A stretch of DNA of 7,410 bases from Syntrophorhabdus sp. PtaB.Bin184 (lineage in GTDB: Bacteria > Desulfobacterota > Syntrophorhabdia > Syntrophorhabdales > Syntrophorhabdaceae). The stretch covers positions 1-7,410 of the forward strand of contig MVQQ01000240.1 in NCBI GenBank assembly GCA_002067555.1, in the 5' to 3' direction. The notes beneath the pieces are model-generated. The model saw nothing but the letters and a program-made list of their open reading frames with translations. It made no database searches and was not told where the DNA came from. How positions within the stretch are numbered: the stretch's first letter is position 1; each line of letters opens with the position of its first letter. Below, piece after piece: positions 5,536-7,410 of this stretch. The translations under genes and the position numbers were made by a program.

Positions 5536-6060
5536 TCAGCCGCCGTCCATCATGGGGTGTTCGACCCGGGTGAACCAGGCCGCCGGGTTTTCAAAGTACT
5601 CTTCGGCATCACGCAGGGACAGAAAGTGCTCGTATTCGATCATCGCAAGGAGTTCAAAGAAGTCCCTCTCCCTTTTGTCCTCTGAAGCCGCGGCTAGCTG
5701 CCTGTAAAGCCGGACGCCCTTGTCCTCGAAATCGGCGGCGATCTTTACGGCCTCGAGGTCTCCCGCATCCGTCGGGGCCGATTGCTCCACCGTCTTGAGG
5801 GTGTTGACGAGGACATCCCTTATGTTCGTGGTGTTCACCACGAGGGGTACCGTTTCAGGCCACTTGCCTTCAGCCGCCCATTTTTCGTGAAGCTCCTTCA
5901 ACCGCCGATAATGCTCGAGTTCATCCTCGGCTATCCGCCTGAACATCGCCTTACCTAGGGGATTCTGCGTACGATCGGCATTGCGGAGGTAGAACTCGCG
6001 CTCCTTCATCTCGTTTCCCAACGCCGTTTCCAACGCATCCAATCTTTCCCTGTCGTTCAT
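5536..6060 (-). CDS. Rubrerythrin-like ferritin-fold di-iron protein
   Basis: A 174-residue, soluble, mostly helical protein of the ferritin-like/rubrerythrin superfamily. Two long helices end in ExxH motifs: EDELEHYRRL (E47, H50) and AMIEYEHFLSL (E142, H145). Additional candidate iron ligands are acidic residues in helix A (NEMKERE, 16-22) and helix C (E112 in DFEDKG). Members of this family reduce hydrogen peroxide at a di-iron centre; this one has no C-terminal rubredoxin domain, so electrons would have to come from a separate donor, and a rubredoxin is encoded two genes downstream. The ATG at 6060 has AAGGGTGA as ribosome site. No terminator separates it from perR 130 bp downstream, so read-through is possible. 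Exact ligand assignments and peroxidase activity are inferred; a ferritin-like storage or other oxidase role is the alternative. Confidence 0.85.
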   Translation of the reverse strand: MNDRERLDALETALGNEMKEREFYLRNADRTQNPLGKAMFRRIAEDELEHYRRLKELHEKWAAEGKWPETVPLVVNTTNIRDVLVNTLKTVEQSAPTDAGDLEAVKIAADFEDKGVRLYRQLAAASEDKRERDFFELLAMIEYEHFLSLRDAEEYFENPAAWFTRVEHPMMDGG

Positions 6061-6075
6061 AGTGTCACCCTTGAC

Positions 6076-6100
6076 CCTTGTTCAGTCGATAAGAACAAAG
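6076..6100. promoter_or_regulatory. Inverted repeat upstream of the rubrerythrin-like gene
   Basis: CCTTGTTC (6076-6083) and GAACAAAG (6093-6100) pair in seven of eight positions with a 9-base spacer. It lies 16 bases before the ATG at 6060, in the place of a promoter or leader. It could be an operator or an mRNA hairpin. I see no clear -35/-10 pair here, so promoter assignment is open. Confidence 0.3.
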
Positions 6101-6214
6101 CCACATACACCCCGGCCTCGAGAGTGATTGCGCGCGGCCTCAATGAAAAGACCATTCGCGTCTGCATAAGATACCTAAACTATAGGACAGCGGTCAGGAT
6201 CGGTCAAGGCAGCG

Positions 6215-6372
6215 AAAGACCGTTTCAGGTCTCAGGTCCCAGGTTTCAGGTTAAAGATGAGACAGAGAAAAACCGGGCGGGGCCGACCAAACGACTGTGG
6301 CATGTTCCACGCGGCAGCCCTGGTCTTGCTTCTTAGCCTGAGACGTGGGACCTGAGACCTGAAACGGTCTTT
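6215..6372. repeat. 158-bp inverted-repeat element built from heptamers
   Basis: Two 36-bp arms (6215-6250 and 6337-6372) are inverted copies matching at 34 of 36 positions, with the outer 27 bp identical. Each arm starts AAAGACCG and continues with 7-bp units of the type GGTYNCA (for example GGTCTCA, GGTCCCA, GGTTTCA). The 86-bp centre carries no coding signal I trust and includes a small GTGG/CCAC hairpin. The outer edge of the right arm overlaps the last base of the epmA stop codon. No target-site duplication is evident and there is no transposase. It may be a MITE-like or palindromic repeat, and in RNA would fold into a long stem after epmA, though with only three U after it. The rest of the 6061-6371 spacer holds nothing else convincing beyond the inverted repeat at 6076-6100. 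Confidence 0.8.
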
Positions 6373-7346
6373 TAGGCGAGGAGCCTGTCGGGTATCACGT
6401 CCCCTATCGTTTTCTTTTCCAGGAGCGCCATGAGGAGCCTGTCGAGACCGACGGAGACGCCGGCGCAGGGGGTGTTCATCGTTTCGAGAGCGCTCAGGAA
6501 GGCTTCGTCAACGGGGAAGGTTCGTTTTCCCATCCCGGCACGCTTCGTGTTGTCCTCGAGGAACCGGTCGCGTTGCTCACCGGGGTCGGTGAGCTCCGTG
6601 TATCCGTTTGCTATCTCCAGGCCGTCAATGTAGAGTTCGAACCGTTCCACGACGGCGGCGTTGTCGTCTCGCCTCTTTGCCATTGTGGAGATGGAAAAGG
6701 GCCATCCCGCAACAAGGCAGGGCCGCCTGCTTCTGATGGCGTCGTCGATCTCCTGGATGAGCGCCTTGAAAAAGAGGCCGTTCCAGTCATCCCCGTTGTC
6801 GATGCCGGGGAAGCCGCTCTTCCTCAAGGCGTCGAAAAAGGCGTCGCGGCCGAGGGGAAAAGGGTCGAATCCCACAGTTTTCCGGAAGAGCTCGTCGAGT
6901 TCGTGGATGGGATAGGGCGGCAGAAAATGTTCCGGCACGGGGTGAAGAAGCCTCCGGGCGATGAATGCCACGAGTTCTTCTGTTTCCTTCATTGCCTCCC
7001 GGTACGTGCCTTCACGGTACCATTCCACCATGGTGAACTCCGTATTGTGCACCTCCTGGTGGTCCTCGACGCGCCAGACCTTGCACACCTCGAAGATCCG
7101 CCGGTGACCGGAGCGCAGGAGCTTCTTCATCCCCATCTCGGGCGAGGTGTGGAGAAAAAAGGGACCATTTCCCGATATGCGGACCTCGAGAGGATCGATG
7201 TGAGGGTCAGGCGGCGCCGTGGCCATGAGGTTCGCCGTTTCCACCTCGATGTATCCCCGCTCGTAGAAGAAATCGCGCGTGGCCCTGAGGAGTTCGTGGC
7301 GTTTCATCATCATCTCGCGGAGCTTTTGTGTGTCGCTCGTTGTCAT
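6372..7346 (-). CDS. epmA: Elongation factor P--(R)-beta-lysine ligase (EpmA/PoxA/GenX)
   Basis: A 324-residue stand-alone class II lysyl-tRNA synthetase catalytic core without the N-terminal anticodon-binding domain; E. coli EpmA has 325. Such enzymes activate (R)-beta-lysine with ATP and attach it to a lysine of translation factor EF-P, helping ribosomes through proline runs. Visible motifs are RGYIEVET (motif 1, 30-37), HTSPEMGMKKLL (66-77), the motif 2 region FEVCKVWRVED..HNTEFTMVEWY (85-110), FELYIDGLEIANGYTELTD (236-254) and motif 3 GVSVGLDRLLM (296-306). At the position of E. coli Ala298 (motif 3, linked to beta-lysine over alpha-lysine preference) this protein has Ser298. The ATG at 7346 has a modest CAGGA ribosome site. 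The gene has its own promoter; no efp or epmB is in the window. A lysine-specific variant or another lysylation target is the alternative. Confidence 0.92.
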   Translation of the reverse strand: MTTSDTQKLREMMMKRHELLRATRDFFYERGYIEVETANLMATAPPDPHIDPLEVRISGNGPFFLHTSPEMGMKKLLRSGHRRIFEVCKVWRVEDHQEVHNTEFTMVEWYREGTYREAMKETEELVAFIARRLLHPVPEHFLPPYPIHELDELFRKTVGFDPFPLGRDAFFDALRKSGFPGIDNGDDWNGLFFKALIQEIDDAIRSRRPCLVAGWPFSISTMAKRRDDNAAVVERFELYIDGLEIANGYTELTDPGEQRDRFLEDNTKRAGMGKRTFPVDEAFLSALETMNTPCAGVSVGLDRLLMALLEKKTIGDVIPDRLLA

Positions 7347-7374
7347 TGTCCTGCCGTTGAGTGCGATATTGCAT

Positions 7375-7404
7375 TTTATACAGCAAACAAGTATACTTTG
7401 TCCA
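7375..7404 (-). promoter_or_regulatory. Sigma70-type promoter of epmA
   Basis: Minus-strand reading gives -35 TGGACA (7399-7404), an 18-base spacer and -10 TATAAA (7375-7380), placing the RNA start near 7368 and leaving a leader of about 20 bases. The spacer contains a perfect 10-bp palindrome AAGTATACTT (7389-7398), which could bind a regulator. Confidence 0.65.
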
Positions 7405-7410
7405 TCTTAG

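Noticed and set aside
6124..6336. 70-codon plus-strand frame in the spacer before epmA
   Set aside because: It runs through the left arm and centre of the inverted-repeat element, has no ribosome site and no recognisable features.

Overview
The window reads like a chromosomal segment of a GC-rich, anaerobic or microaerophilic Gram-negative bacterium. The gene content (a PerR-type regulator next to rubredoxin and a rubrerythrin-like protein, plus EF-P lysine ligase) and the repeat-rich spacers best fit a deltaproteobacterial / Desulfobacterota-like genome. This taxonomic call is an inference without any database search. All six protein genes lie on the minus strand, so in transcription order (right to left) they are epmA, a rubrerythrin-like gene, perR, rubredoxin, an Lgt-family membrane protein and carB.

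Layout: 1-95 holds nothing I can assign. 96-151 is a degenerate 9-bp tandem array, followed by the carB terminator (154-198). carB (204-3416) is a full-length carbamoyl-phosphate synthase large subunit with its own sigma70-type promoter (3447-3475). A weak terminator (3515-3556) separates it from an Lgt-like gene (3567-4487), whose product keeps the family fold motifs but lacks the His and one Arg needed for catalysis in E. coli Lgt. The 4488-4863 spacer holds a possible ribosome site, a heptanucleotide repeat array, a GC hairpin and a G-run tract. Next come a 42-residue rubredoxin (4864-4992), found by reading the strand directly, and perR (5007-5405), 14 bp apart. perR has a strong promoter with an overlapping inverted repeat. 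The rubrerythrin-like gene (5536-6060) follows. The 6061-6371 spacer contains a 158-bp inverted-repeat element built from the same heptamer as the 4606-4691 array and touching the epmA stop codon. epmA (6372-7346) has its own promoter at the right edge.

Functionally the centre is a peroxide-defence module: PerR as the metal-dependent peroxide sensor, rubredoxin as electron donor and the rubrerythrin-like di-iron protein as probable peroxide reductase. carB and epmA are housekeeping genes (pyrimidine/arginine synthesis and EF-P modification) without obvious link to that module. The least explained items are the Lgt-like protein without its catalytic residues, the related heptamer repeats in two spacers, and a serine at the EpmA specificity position. 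No CRISPR, tRNA, rRNA, transposase or phage gene is visible.
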